A stretch of DNA of 64,000 bases from NCBI GenBank assembly GCA_037954235.1, contig JBBMOA010000021.1, positions 4,782,001 to 4,846,000 of the forward strand, given 5' to 3'. A model generated the notes under the pieces. That model was not told the origin of the DNA. It did no database searches and saw only the letters and a program-made list of their open reading frames with translations. Of this stretch, positions 12,165 to 24,385 are shown one piece after another. This DNA is from Aulostomus chinensis (Eukaryota; Chordata; Actinopteri; Syngnathiformes; Aulostomidae). Positions within the stretch are counted from its first letter, which is position 1. Each line of letters opens with the position of its first letter. Both the position numbers and the translations under genes were made by a program.

Positions 12165-12285
12165 TTATGGGCAAATTGGAGAACACGCAACCTCCACCGG
12201 ACCCAGCCAGCCAACAAACCTTGAAGTGCCTTGTGTGTGAAACGTGCTATATAAATAAATTTGACTTTGACTTTGACTTTGAACA
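12165..12285 (+). mobile_element. L2-type LINE/SINE 3' tail
   Basis: The sequence ccttgtgtgtgaaacgtg followed by ctatataaataaa and three TTTGAC units is the standard tail of fish L2-like LINEs and their SINEs. Only the tail is recognisable; the 5' limit is approximate. Confidence 0.7.
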
Positions 12286-12484
12286 TGGAAACATGTCCGT
12301 CCATTGTCTGCACTTCATATCCCGGTGATGGCCGCGGTCGGGGGCTGAAGCTCGTCATTGGCCGAGGGGTGAGGTACATCCTGGGCAGGTCACAGTTGTA
12401 CCTCTGATTTTCCCCTTTGCTTGTTTGTCCACACAGAAGGCCACGCAAAGGCCGCTGGATTTGAATCCCACAACCTTTTTGCCA

Positions 12485-12860
12485 GGGTGGCACGGTGGTG
12501 CAGTGGTCAGCACTGTTGCCTCACAGCAAGAAGGTTCCAGGTTTGAGCCCCGGCTCCAGCACAGGATCTTTCTGTGTGAGTCTCCATGTTCTCCCTGTTC
12601 CTGCTGGGTTCTCTCTGGTACTCCAGCTTCCTCCACAGTCCAAAGACATCAAGGGGGACCAGGTTAATCCAGACTCTAAATTGACCGTAGGTGTGGCTGG
12701 GAGAGCCAATGGTTGTCTGTCTATATGTGTTGGCCCTGCCATGGACTGGTGACCTGTCCAGGGTGAACCCCGCCTCTCACCTGAAGGCTGCTGGGATAGA
12801 CTCCACCCCCCCCCCCCACCCTGAACAGGATAAGTGGTAGAAAATGGATGGATGGATGGA
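12485..12860 (+). mobile_element. SINE-like repeat, head type A, copy 1
   Basis: The copy starts with a tRNA-like head: ggtggtgcagtggtcagc resembles an A box and ggtttgagcccc a B box. It continues with the shared body (gactctaaattgaccgtagg, acctgtccagggtgaacccc, gggataga..ccacccc) and ends in (ATGG)n. Flanks aacctttttgc and aaccttcttgc may be a target duplication with one mismatch. An inverted fragment of the head follows it directly. Confidence 0.85.
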
Positions 12861-12883
12861 ACCTTCTTGCTGTGAGGCAACAG
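12858..12883 (-). repeat. 26-nt inverted fragment of the SINE head
   Basis: The 26 nt here are the exact reverse complement of 12513-12538 within the adjacent SINE head (ctgttgcctcacagcaagaa then ggttcc). The SINE is therefore bounded by an inverted repeat of itself. Confidence 0.9.
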
Positions 12884-13014
12884 AGCTCTAAGTTTTAGTT
12901 CCGACCCCCTGATGCGACACGAGTTTCAAGTTTAAGGGAAAAGACAAGGTTTTTTGGCACTGGCCAATGGTTTTCTCTGTCATGAGGTCAACTGATTTAC
13001 AATAATTAATATGG

Positions 13015-13029
13015 CCACTAGGTGGCATC
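13015..13029 (+). promoter_or_regulatory. CTCF-core match in the rbis-ralyl intergenic region
   Basis: ccactaggtggcatc, preceded by atgg, matches all 12 positions of the CTCF core CCASYAGRKGGC. It lies between the 3' ends of rbis and ralyl. Occupancy is unknown. Confidence 0.45.
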
Positions 13030-13959
13030 AGTCACTTAAATTTCATTGACCTCCCCTGTTGTTTCTCTTCATCTCCTCCACAAGGTCACGGTGTGGTTCA
13101 TTTGGTCCTGTGGTTTCCAACCTGTCCATGTTAGATGCACCTGAATTAAACCTGGAAGTTGGAATGTTCTCTGTTCCATCTTGGGAACAGTTGTGATTCA
13201 GCTCGTTACAGTTTTATGAAAGCTTTTTTAACGTGCCATCAGGAGGTCTTTGGGAAAGTCTTGATTAAGAGGACTCCTCGCTGGGTTAATTAAAGCCATG
13301 ATTAAAATATTCTGAATTCTCTTAATGCCAGCAAGCAAAGGCACTGTTAAATCTCCTGTAGCCGAGGAAACACAGGAAGAGATGACATAGCCAAGTCAAC
13401 TGAATATGAACAAACTTGATTTAAACACGTATCCTTGATGTTGAAGGCGAGCCGACACTTCGATAAGTAATTAAATTGCGGATTGAATTGAGATTTTTAA
13501 CCTTTCAGACGAGCAGGTTTCATAACCGACGAGTGCAGTCACTGTCATGCTGAAGGACGCGTTGGAGGGATGGAGGCAGATATAAGCAGAATTCTCTTCA
13601 TTTATTACATTCGCACAAACCAACAAAGAGTGCGGTTCTGTTTCACTTGGGAACCTACAACATGATTGAGCGTCTGATTGCGACCCTGGTTTGGCCTTGG
13701 ATTTCATGTGAAGTTTGGAAAGTCTGAAAAAGGCTCAGCGAGGAAGCATTGACAGTCAGTCAACGTCAACATGTTTCTCATCTCTCAGAGCTGCAGGATG
13801 TTACGGCGGGGACGGGTAAACACCCCTGCTGGATGGGTGAGCGGTGCCCACTGGAACCACTGTGTGCGACTGGTTTGATTGTGTCTATTTGCCTTTTTCG
13901 AGCTGTTAAATCCAGCAGGTGCAGATGTGATCAGCCTTTCAAATCAGAGCACAGATCAG

Positions 13960-14165
13960 AGGTCGTACAGCCCTACGAAATTTCAGGAACGTCTCCAGGG
14001 AATTTTGTCAAATTTGGCGCAAGTGTCCACCGGGACTCACGACAGGATTTGGGTGGTCAAAGGGCAAGGTCACTGTCATGCATGTGATATTCGTCCCAAT
14101 CTCATCGTATCGGTTTCTATTTGCTGTTTATTTCTCCACAATAAGTCGCTGCTAAAACGAAACCA
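13960..14165 (+). repeat. fragment of a dispersed teleost repeat
   Basis: Phrases such as ccagggaattttgtcaaatt, caagtgtccac..ggactca and ggtcaaagggcaaggtcact belong to a high-copy repeat I know from fish genomes. No ends are visible and the class is not assigned. Confidence 0.5.
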
Positions 14166-14855
14166 AAACATTCCATAGACCAAAAGGCTAAAAGCAACAG
14201 TAACGCTCTCGACATTTAAGCAAATCCTTTGACAAAAGAGTGCTTGTGATTACTTAAATGATGGCGATGATCCGACCAGTCGGAGCTCTGCAGGGATTTA
14301 TTAAGAGACTCCCTCCCAACATTAACGCCCTTGAAAGGTTTCCGCATGTCACTTCCAATCTGTTGGAGACTGTAAAAGTAGGTGGCAGCAACAGATGGTG
14401 GCTTTAAAGCCCTCCATTTATCCACAGTCAAAGGTAAAGCAGTCAGGTTAATGAGGGCCAACTTCATTGCCACACACAATTAGCCTGCAGTATCAAGTCC
14501 ACAGCACCAGTGACTGGCATGATTGCACACAGCTGCTCCCATTCAAGCTGCAGAAGAGAGAACGTGTCACCTCACGTAATGCACCACACTTTATTCATTT
14601 ATACAGTAAGAAGTTTCTGAAGTGAAAAATAGACATTCAGCCGTGACAGTTAACCTAAGGATCAAACCAACTGTGTAATTTTAATACTGCTGAGGCTGTT
14701 TTTCCTCCTGCAGTATTGAATTTTTTTTTTTTTTTAACTTGTGCAGCTGCTGTTGAAATAAAAAATAGATTAAAATTATTGGTAGTTTTGCTTCTGGCAA
14801 GATTGGAAAGGCAAGCCTCTCTGGAGATGTGTGTGGATGTATATATGTGTGTGTG

Positions 14856-14857
<2 letters not shown>

Positions 14858-14905
<48 letters not shown>
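14858..14905. repeat. (TA)n microsatellite
   Basis: About 23 TA units after a short GT/AT mixed lead. It lies in intergenic DNA with no gene nearby. Confidence 0.95.
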
Positions 14906-14909
<4 letters not shown>

Positions 14910-14912
<3 letters not shown>

Positions 14913-16610
14913 GATTGTTTTTGTTTTTCAGTCTCAACCCCGTCTCTAAACACATGCTCCCTCCAGCCGACCGACTCTAATCACTTGTTTAACTCGCCTC
15001 TTCCCATTTGGGAAATCAGTTATGCGATCGGTTCAGTTTCAAGCACATTGTTTGCATTTTCATGAGGATTCTGTGTCTTGAAATGGTCTCAACAGTAGCA
15101 GCAGCATCGCGGTGAGGACATGAACACGAGGACGCGCCCCATCGCCACCAGCACAGGTTACAGGAAACATTTTGGACGGTGAATGTGTCACTGGATTTTA
15201 CCTCTCACACAGGATCAACATATTATATATAAACGTTATATATGTGACTGACTGTGATGTGAAACTTAAATCATGATTATAATTTAAAGTGCCACAGAAA
15301 GACTTTTAAATTAAGTGCTTTAGAAAGAAGTTTGACTTCCAATGAAAAACACTACGTGAACAGAAGTGACCAACGAAGACATTTTTATTTCATGCTTTCA
15401 TTTCTTTAAAATTTCTTCACAATGATACAAAAACACTACTTTGCAGACGTCGAATGATTCTGAACACCAGGCCGTTTTTGGTTTTTTTTGTTTTTTAACT
15501 ACACCAATAGATTCTACACACGGCTCCTTTAAAACTTACTGAAAAACCACAAACATGGACTTTTTAGATAAAAGCATGCGGATAAGATACAGCCAGCGAG
15601 AGCGGGGTAGAGAGGGAAAGAGAGTCAGTGCAGCGGGAGGTCTTACAGGAAACCAGAGGTGAATAATCAACATGAGCTATGCGAGCGTGTGGGCTGATTG
15701 GTCCCTCCAGTGCTGTGCGATCACTCCGGATCAATAAAACCATTTAAGCTCTCAATCACATTCAGAGCATCGTGACCTTGAGAGGCGACATCAGGGACGG
15801 CCGCCTTTAGAGACGGAGAGAGAGAAGAGGAGGTAGAAGATGCATTCGGAGTGATCTCCTTTGAAGCAGTGTGGTTTTGCTACAATCCTTCAGGTGGAAA
15901 CTTCAGAATTGAATCCCTTCCTTTGTACCGCGGTGAGGCCGAGGCCGCTTGAGGACAGCCTGAGGAAGGCGATGCGAACCCCACCGCAGACCGCAGGCCA
16001 CAGTTGCCCCCGCTGATTCCACTGAGAACTACCACGCACCATGGAGACAGGCTCCTAATGGGAAAGGTTATTATGCACCTCAATGGGGAAATGATAACAT
16101 GGAAACAGAGAATTGTCACATTATAATTATGAGCGGTGAACGGATAGAAAAGGAACCCTTCAGTTTTCGTGACTGACTCCACTCCTGCACCTCATTCTCA
16201 AGAGGCTGCTGTCCGTTCATGCACAGTCACAATGACTGTCATTCCAGTCCCAACTGCCATAATCATCAGTTACATCATGACAAAACTTTTAAAATAAGTT
16301 GAGGGCAGAAATGTGTGTTGAAGATCGCCCAGTGATTGGTAGCAAAAGGAACTTAAAGTATAAAAAGTGGACATTTCATCATGATGAAAATGGTGCCATA
16401 TTTGTATTTATGACCTGAAATCATCCAAACAAAAGTCTTTTTTATGAAAAGTTTTTTAAAATGTTGGGAAATGAGGGGAAAGTTACTTTTTTTAGTCCAA
16501 CAAATAGACCGCAGAAATCTGGCCATTCCACCTTGATAAGAAGTTGTCTTTTATCCCCAGCCACCATCTTTCCACACCGTCAACATTCCTTTTTGTGCCT
16601 TAATCTCACC
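14910..16610. other. intergenic region, nothing recognised
   Basis: No coding homology, RNA gene or complete repeat is seen. Base composition is ordinary, with short homopolymers only. Confidence 0.55.
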
Positions 16611-16692
16611 AGATTTGAACCGTGTTGTTGATACACTGGTCGAGGCAGATGGCCGCCCACCTGGCGCTCAGCTCTTTCAACTAAATTCTACA
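16611..16692 (+). mobile_element. L2-type LINE fragment
   Basis: ctggtcgaggcagatggccg followed by cccacct and, later, tttcaactaaattc matches the 3' region of fish L2-like elements. The same two phrases occur in the same order near 25.08-25.18 kb. Confidence 0.6.
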
Positions 16693-17075
16693 GGTCACTT
16701 CAACCCCTGCAGCCGGGAGACAAACCAGCTACGCTAACAGCAGTGGGGAATGCACCTAACTGTGGATCACCTTGCCAGGAAGAGGGAAGAAGAGAATTTT
16801 ATACTTCAGGCTTTTTTTTTCTTTTTCTGATGCAGAATAGCTTCTTTGAGTGACTGAGCCGCTCTCATCCTGTTTGAGATGGTCGCCGCTGCTCTCTGGC
16901 CTTGCTGCGCCTCCATGTTCCCGGTCATCACTCCTTGATGCACTGCTTCCTCTCCTACTCCTCTACACTGACACTTCTGCACAGCTTGTCATTATTTTAA
17001 ATTTCCTTCATTGGTTTCATGCAGCAAAATTCAGTCAGCTCAAGTGTTCCATCCTTGTTCGCTGAGAGGGAAGTG

Positions 17076-17348
17076 GAAGTCCATCCATCCTTCCATTTTC
17101 TATATCGCTTATCCATTAAGGGTCCCCAGGGTGGGGGGTGGGGGGGGGGTGGAGCCTATCCCAGCTGGCATTGGGCAAGAGGCGGGGTTCACCCTGGATG
17201 GGTCACCAGTCCGTCACAGGGCCATCAGGAGCAATTAGGGGTTCAGTATCTTGCTCAAGGACACTTGGACATGGTCACCAGGGGAAGTGAGGATCCAACC
17301 AGTAACCCTTCGGTTGCTAGACAACCATGCTACCTCCAAGCCATGCCG
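17076..17348 (-). mobile_element. SINE, head type B (tRNA-like), minus-strand copy
   Basis: Read on the minus strand it begins gggcggcatggcttggaggt and contains gtctagcaaccgaagggtta, the same head as the copy at 53.17 kb. It then shows the standard body (ccagggtgaaccccgcctc) and ends in atggaaggatggatgg. A poly-C stretch interrupts the body near 17131-17152. Any target duplication is too diverged to call. Confidence 0.8.
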
Positions 17349-17349
17349 C

Positions 17350-19921
17350 CCCTGAAAGTGAAGGTATCCCCCCCAAAAAAAACCCAAGGTTCTGATATGC
17401 TGGTCTTTTCCTTTAAATATTAAAAGTGGAACAAATGTTGGTGGATTTTTATGATTACACTTGCATTGGTTCAGTTTGTTCTTGTGGAAAAAGGAAATTT
17501 GGGGATTTTTTTTCATGTTTATTTTGCTTCCGTTGGTTTTTAAATTTTTCACAAATCAGATATTTTTGCTGCAGTGTGTGTTCGAACTCGCTGGACCTTT
17601 CAAGTGTTAGAACCGATTACTGATTTCTGGCTGTGAAATGTGGTGTTTTCGCCCAGTATCAGCCGCCGCAGCGTGCCAGCCAACCCTCCCTCCCCTCCTG
17701 ATAGCTAATGAGTTCTAAATGGAATAGCTCTTTCTCTGCAAACGAGTACAGATCACATAGCAGTAATCTCATCTGCACCAGCAAGGTGAGTCATGGAGCC
17801 GGTGAATGATTCCCTTCTCTACTGTACTGGTCGCGCATGTTCATCATACTTCCCTCTAACTTCTCTGTGCCTGGAGGAGGTGAATAAAATGCATTTTCCT
17901 CCATCCATTCCAGCCTCATTCCAAGGCTGAATTGGCTATTGATCTCAGTCTCTTTGTCTATTAAGGGAGAGCCTTGCATGCCAACATCGGTCAGCACTGT
18001 GACAGATGGCCATATCTCAATGCAGATTGATTCTGTGCAAGCTGTGGCCGGCTGGGCTGTTCTAAGGTTGAAGGGGAGAGTGGAAGAGGGTGATTGTCTG
18101 AGGTTGCAGTCGATGCACATGATCAACAGGGCAGGAATCCACATGGACCGACCTTTTTGCCTCGTTTGGCTCAGTGCTACCCCTCTATGTCTCTGCCATC
18201 AGCTGAAAAGGAAGTGAATTCGGAGAGGAAGGTTATTCCACTCGTGCATTTGGAAGGACTTGATGCAATCAATACTGGCAGAGTGAAATGATGGATCAAC
18301 GGCAAAGGCAGCAAATACTTAGAGTGTAGTGTTGTATAAGGAAGCAGTGGAAGGGAAAATACCCCCACTGTGACCCAGTGAGGGAACAACAGCACGCTTT
18401 GATTGCTCTTTTCCCGAAAAATGCTTTTTGCCTGTGCCTCTCTGCGCTTTGAATGAGAGAAAATTGATTTTCAAAACTCCCTCTGAAATTAAGGCTGTCT
18501 TTTTTTTTTTTCCTCAGTCCAAATCCTGCAATCAGAAAAGTTTGGACGTGTGATTTTCAGGCCGGAGTGTGTAACATAGTTTTTAAACTCAGAACATATG
18601 GATTTTGGAAAGTTTGAGCTTCTCTATTCCAAGGCTAAGGTGAGGTGCGAGCTGTAAATTCACTTTCAAGTTGCCCCGATTAGTAGAACATTTGTTCCAG
18701 ATTTGTGATTAATTTCCAGGATTCAGAGCCATGAAATCACACTGATGGCAGTGAGATTAAATAAACAAAGCAATTTATTTCTTTTATTCATAATCCATCT
18801 TGCCATCTTGGGGTAGCACATACATTTATTAACACAAGGCAAATGGGGGTTTCATTTTATGGAGTTAATTTGGGCTAATTTGTTAGCATCAGGGAACTTC
18901 AGTCAAAGGCTCCAGAGTACAGAAAGTCCAAGCAGAAGTACGGAAGCCAAGAAAGGCCGTTCTTGATAAATGTTTCACGCCGTTGTCTTGTGGTAACAGG
19001 GTTTTATGAATAAAGGCAGAATGCGATCAGCACACATAAAAAGCTGCTGTTTACCACTTTATGATGTGTGTAACATTTCATGTTCGAGGGTAACAAACAG
19101 AGTCGCCATCTTAGGTCCTCCATCACATGATTCAAATATAGAAAAAGTGATGAAATATATACATGGAGGAACATTAATTAGTACAAGTGCATGTCAGCCA
19201 GAATATAAATATCAATCTGAATTTAATATATGTGTAGATTATTAGTGTGTGGATGTGAAACTCGGTTCAGTTGTTTCTGATTGGCTCGGATATTGAATGT
19301 GTGTGTCACAACACCATAAGTCCATATCACGTCATTATCAAGAGTTAACAAGCTTTAATGAATGTAGTCCAGAAAAGTCAAACTATGCTACGCCCACACA
19401 CATTTGAGTGCTGCCATGATTGTGGAAAATCATTGTTGTCTTACCCACCCACCACACACACACACACACACAAGTCTTCTCACATCTGTAAAACACACGC
19501 TGGGGTCTCATCAGTTTCCAACCTCACTCACAAGTTCTGCTAGATTCTGCAGTGAGAAATAAATGCTGGTCGAATTTAAAAAAAAAAAAGAAAGCTAAAA
19601 ACCAGACGACAAACTTTTCATTCTATGTTATTATAAGTATCTAAACTGTTTATTTATTGATTGAAGTAAAACCAACATTGTGTGCAGAAAGCCAAGTGAT
19701 TTATGACAAAATGTCCGTGAGTCAAAGTCGCGAACGAAGTGAAGCAGAAGTTTTCATTTGTGTTTTGGCTGTTCTCGTGATTTAAAGATTAGCACTGCTG
19801 TGATTCGGGTCATACTGGTTTGTTAGATACAAAAACAAAAGATGTGTCAAGAGAGAAAAAACTTTGGGAAACACTGGTATAGGGGGAAAAATTATTAGAT
19901 TAGATCTTTCAAAATAAAGGA
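17350..19921. other. intergenic region, nothing recognised
   Basis: Only short simple repeats (a CA run near 19456-19472 and A runs) and unassignable reading frames are present before the LTR element. Confidence 0.55.
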
Positions 19922-19926
19922 ACACT

Positions 19927-20400
19927 TGTGACGTGCAGAGTAGGAAGGACCCAGGAGCGGAAACAGTTGGGGTAACAAAGGTTTTATTTACAAGGCGTGA
20001 TGTGCATCCAAAAAGGGGTTCCAACGAAAAAACAACATGAGATGACGAGAACGTGCAGGGCAGTGACGGCTCGGGGAGGCACTGGAAAAACAAGAGCGGA
20101 GAGACAAGGGTCCCACAAATAGCCACTGAAGTAATCACAGAGATCGCGAATATTATCACACAAGGTGGGAGCCACGTAGGTACCGCATGGGTAAAACATA
20201 TACTCTGGCGTTGAGGAGTGTCACCGCAGGGCTTAAGAAGGCTTGTAGTAACGAGGGACGCAGGTGAAGCCAATTACTCCTCAATGCCATCGGGGGAAGG
20301 GAGTGAACAGAAGGCAAAAGAAAAGCTAGCACACAACACCATGAACCAAAACAGGAAATCAGGCTGACAAAATAAAAGCACCGGAAATGAAACCATGACA
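19927..20400 (-). repeat. 3' LTR of the sushi-type element
   Basis: It has TGTCATGG...GTCACA ends in element sense. It contains AATAAA (minus strand, 19988-19983) as polyadenylation signal and the R-start sequence gccagagtat (20209-20200). A G15 tract, followed by TAC, precedes it in element sense. Confidence 0.93.
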
Positions 20401-20403
20401 GTA

Positions 20404-20418
20404 CCCCCCCCCCCCCCC
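20404..20418 (-). other. polypurine tract of the LTR element
   Basis: Fifteen G's in element sense lie three bases before the 3' LTR, where the plus-strand primer of LTR elements is located. The purity and length suggest slippage-driven growth after insertion. Confidence 0.7.
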
Positions 20419-20419
20419 G

Positions 20420-23400
20420 TCAACGACCGCCTCCTGGCGGTCTACCGGGTGCGTCCAAATGAGCCGCGTAGACATCCTGGAGGAGGGACTCCCCCATGCA
20501 GAAGCTCTTGGGGACCCACTGCCATTCCTCGGGACCGTACCCCTCCCAGTCCACGAGGTATTGAAAACCTCGTCCACGGGGCCAGACGTCCAGAATCCAC
20601 GATACTGAGTAGACGGGACCACCGTCGACGAGGCGGGGGGTGGAGGGGCGACGGTGGGGGAGAGAGCTTGCTGGAGGCAGTGACAGGCTTAAGTAGAGAT
20701 ACGTGGAACGAAGGGTGGACCTTCAAAGAGTCAGGTAGGTTAAGCCTCACCACACTGGGGTTTATTATTTTAATGATTTCAAAAGGTCCAACGAAACGAG
20801 GTGCGTCCAGGGGAGATGGGAGCACTAGGAGACTGGATGGTGGGCAGCTACGCAACGCAGCGCAGTCTCCAGGGTCTGGTTAGCCCGCTCTGTCTGGCTG
20901 TTGGTCGGGGGATGATAACCTGACGAGAGGCTGGCCATAGCACCCACTGCTTTGCAGAACTCCCTCCAAACCTGTGAAGAAAACTGGGGTCCGCGGTCTG
21001 ACACAATGTCCACTGGAATGCCATGGAGCCTGAAGACGTGAGTCACAAGTAGTCGGGAGGTCTCAAGAGCGAAGGGCAGCTTAGGGAGAGGCACGTAGTG
21101 CACATACTTGGAGAAGCGGTCTGTGATGGTGAGGATGACCATGTTACCCTTGGACAGGGGTAGGCCGGTGACGAAGTCCAGGGCGATGTGGGACCAAGGG
21201 CGACTAGGAACGGGAAGAGGGCGCAGACAGAGCAGGCAGTGACAAATTCACGTGTGTCTCGGTTCATACCAGGCTACCAGAAGCTCTGCCGGAGGAACTG
21301 GAGGGTTCTGTCGACGCCGGGGTGACAAATGAGCTTGGAGGAGTGAGCCCACTGGAGAACCTGGGAGCGTACAGAGTCGGGGACATACCTCCGGTTGGGA
21401 GGTCCATTACTTGGACCTGGCTGTTGAGCCTGCGCCTCCCGCACGGCAAACTCGATCTCCCAGGATGTCATGCCCACGACGCAGGAGGGGGGAAGGATGA
21501 GGTCCGGACTCTTCGAGTCCGAGGGAGGAGAGTGGAGCCAAGAAAGGGCGTCTGGCTTTGCGTTGCGGGAGCCAGGACCCATCGGGCCTGTCGGGAATTT
21601 AACCTCTTAGCTGAGCGCAAGTAAGCCAGGTTCTTGTGGTCCATTCAAATCAAAAAGGGAACAGTGGCGCCCTATAGCCAGTGCCTCCATTCCTGGAGAG
21701 CCCAAACCACCGCCAGCAATTCACGGTTGCCCACGTCATAATTCCTCTCAGCCGGGGAGAGACGACGGGAGAAGAAGGCGCAGGGATGGAGTTTGTCCGT
21801 AAGGGGGTCTCGTTGGGACAGCACTGCGCCAGCTCTCGAGACAGAGGTGTCAACCTCCACCACAAATTGCCGAGAGGGATCAGGGTGCCGGAGGACAGAT
21901 GCAGAGGTAAAGAGTTTCTTGAGCTGAGCAAATACCCGGTCCACCAGAGGGGACCACTGAAAGGGAGAACTGGGAGACGCGAGTTTGGTCAAGGGAGCAG
22001 CCACCTTACTGTAGTCCAGGATGAACCTCCGATAGAAGTTGGCAAATCCGAGGAACCGTTGGAGCTCCCTCTGGGTGGTGGGGGTAGGCCAGTTGGCTAC
22101 CGCCTGGATCTTGGCCGGGTCGGGCTGCAGCTGTCCCTTGGCCACAATGAAGCCCAGGAAGCTAACGGAGGTGGCATGGAAATCACACTTCTCGGGTTTA
22201 ACATAGAGTTTGTTCTCTAGTAGGCGTTGTAGGACGAGCCGGACATGCTGCCTATGCTCCTCAGTGGTGCGGAAAAAAAAATCAAAATATCATCCAAATA
22301 AATGAACACAAAGCGGTCAGTCATGTCTCGTAATACGTCGTTAATTAGGGCCTGAAAAACTGCAGGGGCGTTAGTGAGACTGAAAGGCATGACCTGGTAT
22401 TCTAAGTGGCCCAACGGGGTGTTGAATGCTGTCTTCCACTCGTCCCCCTCCTTGATACGGATGAGGTGGTAGGCGTTGCGCAGGTCGAGTTTAGTGAATA
22501 TGGAAGCGGAACAGAGGGGTTCAAGGTCGATGAGGGGAAAGGGGTATTTATTTTTGACAGTGATATCATTGAGGCCACAGAAGTCGATGCAGGGACGGAG
22601 GGAGGAATCATTCTTATTAACAAAGAAGAAGCTGGCTCCCAAGGGCGAGGACGAGGGGCGGATGAGTCCTGAGGCCAGTGAGTCCTGGATGTATGCCTCC
22701 ATAGCCTCCTTCTCCGGGCGCGAAAGGTTGTAAAGCCAGCTAGATGGGAGAGGGGCTCCTGGGAGGAGGTCTATGGCGCAGTTGTAGGGGCGGTGTGGGG
22801 GCAGGGAGAGAGCCAGGTCCTTTTGGAACACAGGAGCTAAGTCGTGGTACTCAGGGAGCACCGAGGAGAGGTCGGGGGGCTCTGGAGCTGACGACGGAGA
22901 TCGAGGAGAGATGGGGTTGGCAGAACGCAGACAATGAGAATGGCAATGGGGGCTCCAGTTTGTGATGCTAGTAGTTCTCCAATCAATGTGCGGGTTGTGG
23001 AGCCGTTGCCAGGGAAGACCTAACACCAGAGGGGCATGGGGAGACGGGATAACGAAGAACCGAAGATTCTCCCGGTGATTGCCTGAGACCAAGAGAGTTA
23101 CAGGCGCTGTGCGATGGCGGATCTGGGCTATGAGCCTACCGTCCAGTGCGATGAAACTCTTGGGAGAGGGTAAGGGTTCAAGGGGGAGGCGGAGTTGATC
23201 CGCCAAGTCATCCTGAATAAAGTTCTCATCCACACCAAAGTCAATTAATGCTCTTACCGGTAGCGAGTCTCTCCCCCAAAGAAGGCAGGCGGGGATGGAA
23301 ACACAGGCAGAAGAGCTTGAAGCAGAAGAAGTTTGACTCACCAGTGCGCTCTCTCTCACTGATGAGCCCCCCCTTTTGGCGACTGGGGACAGAAGGCTAG

Positions 23401-23431
23401 GAAGTGGCCTGCCCAACCACAATAAATGCAC
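20420..23431 (-). pseudogene. pol pseudogene (PR-RT-RNaseH-IN-chromodomain)
   Basis: The frame opens at 23431 inside the end of gag and is offset by -1 relative to gag. The protease motif reads DFG at 23242-23234 instead of D-S/T-G. Reverse transcriptase keeps YLDD (22300-22289). An A9 run at 22272-22280 then breaks the frame. RNase H follows, to a stop near 21672. By comparison with the family, its end and the start of the integrase zinc domain are shortened near 21588. The integrase has a nonsense codon after FLRQSFW (near 21271). Its core keeps ITDRFSK, SDRGPQF and TERANQ, but about 100 codons after the core appear deleted near 20826. The last frame ends in a chromodomain (YLVDWEGYGPEEWQWVP) with stop at 20422-20420. 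It cannot make an active polyprotein. Confidence 0.9.
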
Positions 23432-24369
23432 AGCTGGAGGTTGAAACGGCGCTGTCTCTCGCTGGGATGAAGACGGGACCTGCCCAGCTGCATGGACTCC
23501 TCGGGGGGTGAGCTGGCCGTTGGCGAAGCCAGAGACGGAGAGGGCGGATAGGGGAACGTGGGCTGACTTAAGGGGTAAGGGAACGCGCGACCGCAGGGAG
23601 GTGGCACCTGAGCTCTCTCTCGCCGCCTCTCCCTGAGTCGGTTATCAATGCGAATGGCGAGGGTGATGAGGGACTCAAGGGAATCAGGCTCATCCCGGGA
23701 GGCTAGCTCGTCCTTCAACTCGCGAGTAAGGCTACGGAGAAACACCCCCTTAAGCTCATGCTCCACCCACCCACTCTCAGATGCAACTATCCGAAAATTG
23801 ATGGAAAAATCTGCCACTGATCTTGAACCCTGCGCTACGGCGATCAGGCATTTGGCAGCCTCCTGACCCTGCAGGGGGTGATCAAAGATTCTGCATAGTT
23901 CGTGGGAAAACTGCGCAAAGGAGGACAGAACAGGGGACCCCTGTTCCCACAGGGCCATAGCCCACTGAGCAGCCCTACCCCTCGGCAGGTTAATGGTGTA
24001 AGCGACCTTGGCTCTGTCGGAGGGGTAACTAAAAGTTTGCTGCTCAAAAACCAGGGAACAACAAAAGATGAAGCAGTGAGCCCTACCAACCTCTCCGGAA
24101 AAGGGTTCAGGGGAAGGGACGAAGGGCTCTCTGTGCTGGTCGGGGGAAGATGAGGGCTGAATCGCGGAGGAGGAGAAGAAACTCACAGGGGGCTGTGTGG
24201 CGGAAGGGCTGGTGTCCGGGGGTTTGAGCTGCTCGGAAAGAGCGGTGACCTGGGTGCCGATGGCCTGCAGAGTTTCCATGATTCCTCTCATAGTATCCTC
24301 ATGTTGTGCTAGACGGAGTCACTGTCTGCCAATGGCAGCTCTAATCAGGTCTGAATCCACTGGGTCCAT
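23356..24369 (-). pseudogene. gag pseudogene with CCHC zinc knuckle
   Basis: The first ATG (24369-24367) lies 16 nt inside the 5' LTR and opens MDPVDSDLIRAAIGRQ. Codon 17 is TGA (24321-24319), where CGA would be a single CpG transition away. The frame then continues to 23356 with a Gag capsid-like region, an Arg-rich segment (LRERRRERAQ) and one zinc knuckle CIYCGWAGHFLAFC of form CX2CX4HX4C. It ends shortly after an A4G7 run, where the pol frame overlaps. Translation from the normal start would be cut to 16 residues. Confidence 0.9.
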
Positions 24370-24373
24370 AGTG

Positions 24374-24383
24374 GCCAGAGTAT
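24374..24383 (-). other. self-priming type primer binding site
   Basis: In element sense ATACTCTGGC begins two nt after the 5' LTR. Its exact reverse complement GCCAGAGTAT occurs inside both LTRs (24665-24656 and 20209-20200), with a TATA-like TTAAG about 27 nt upstream. This is the Tf1-type arrangement, in which the 5' end of the RNA anneals to the primer site instead of a tRNA. Confidence 0.75.
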
Positions 24384-24385
24384 TC

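Noticed and set aside
12236..12290. TTTGAC tandem array as a CRISPR-like or regulatory array
   Set aside because: Only three hexamer units; it is the usual tail of an L2-type element.
22217..23431. Independent host gene encoding a 404-residue protein
   Set aside because: It is the protease-reverse transcriptase part of the LTR element, between its LTRs.
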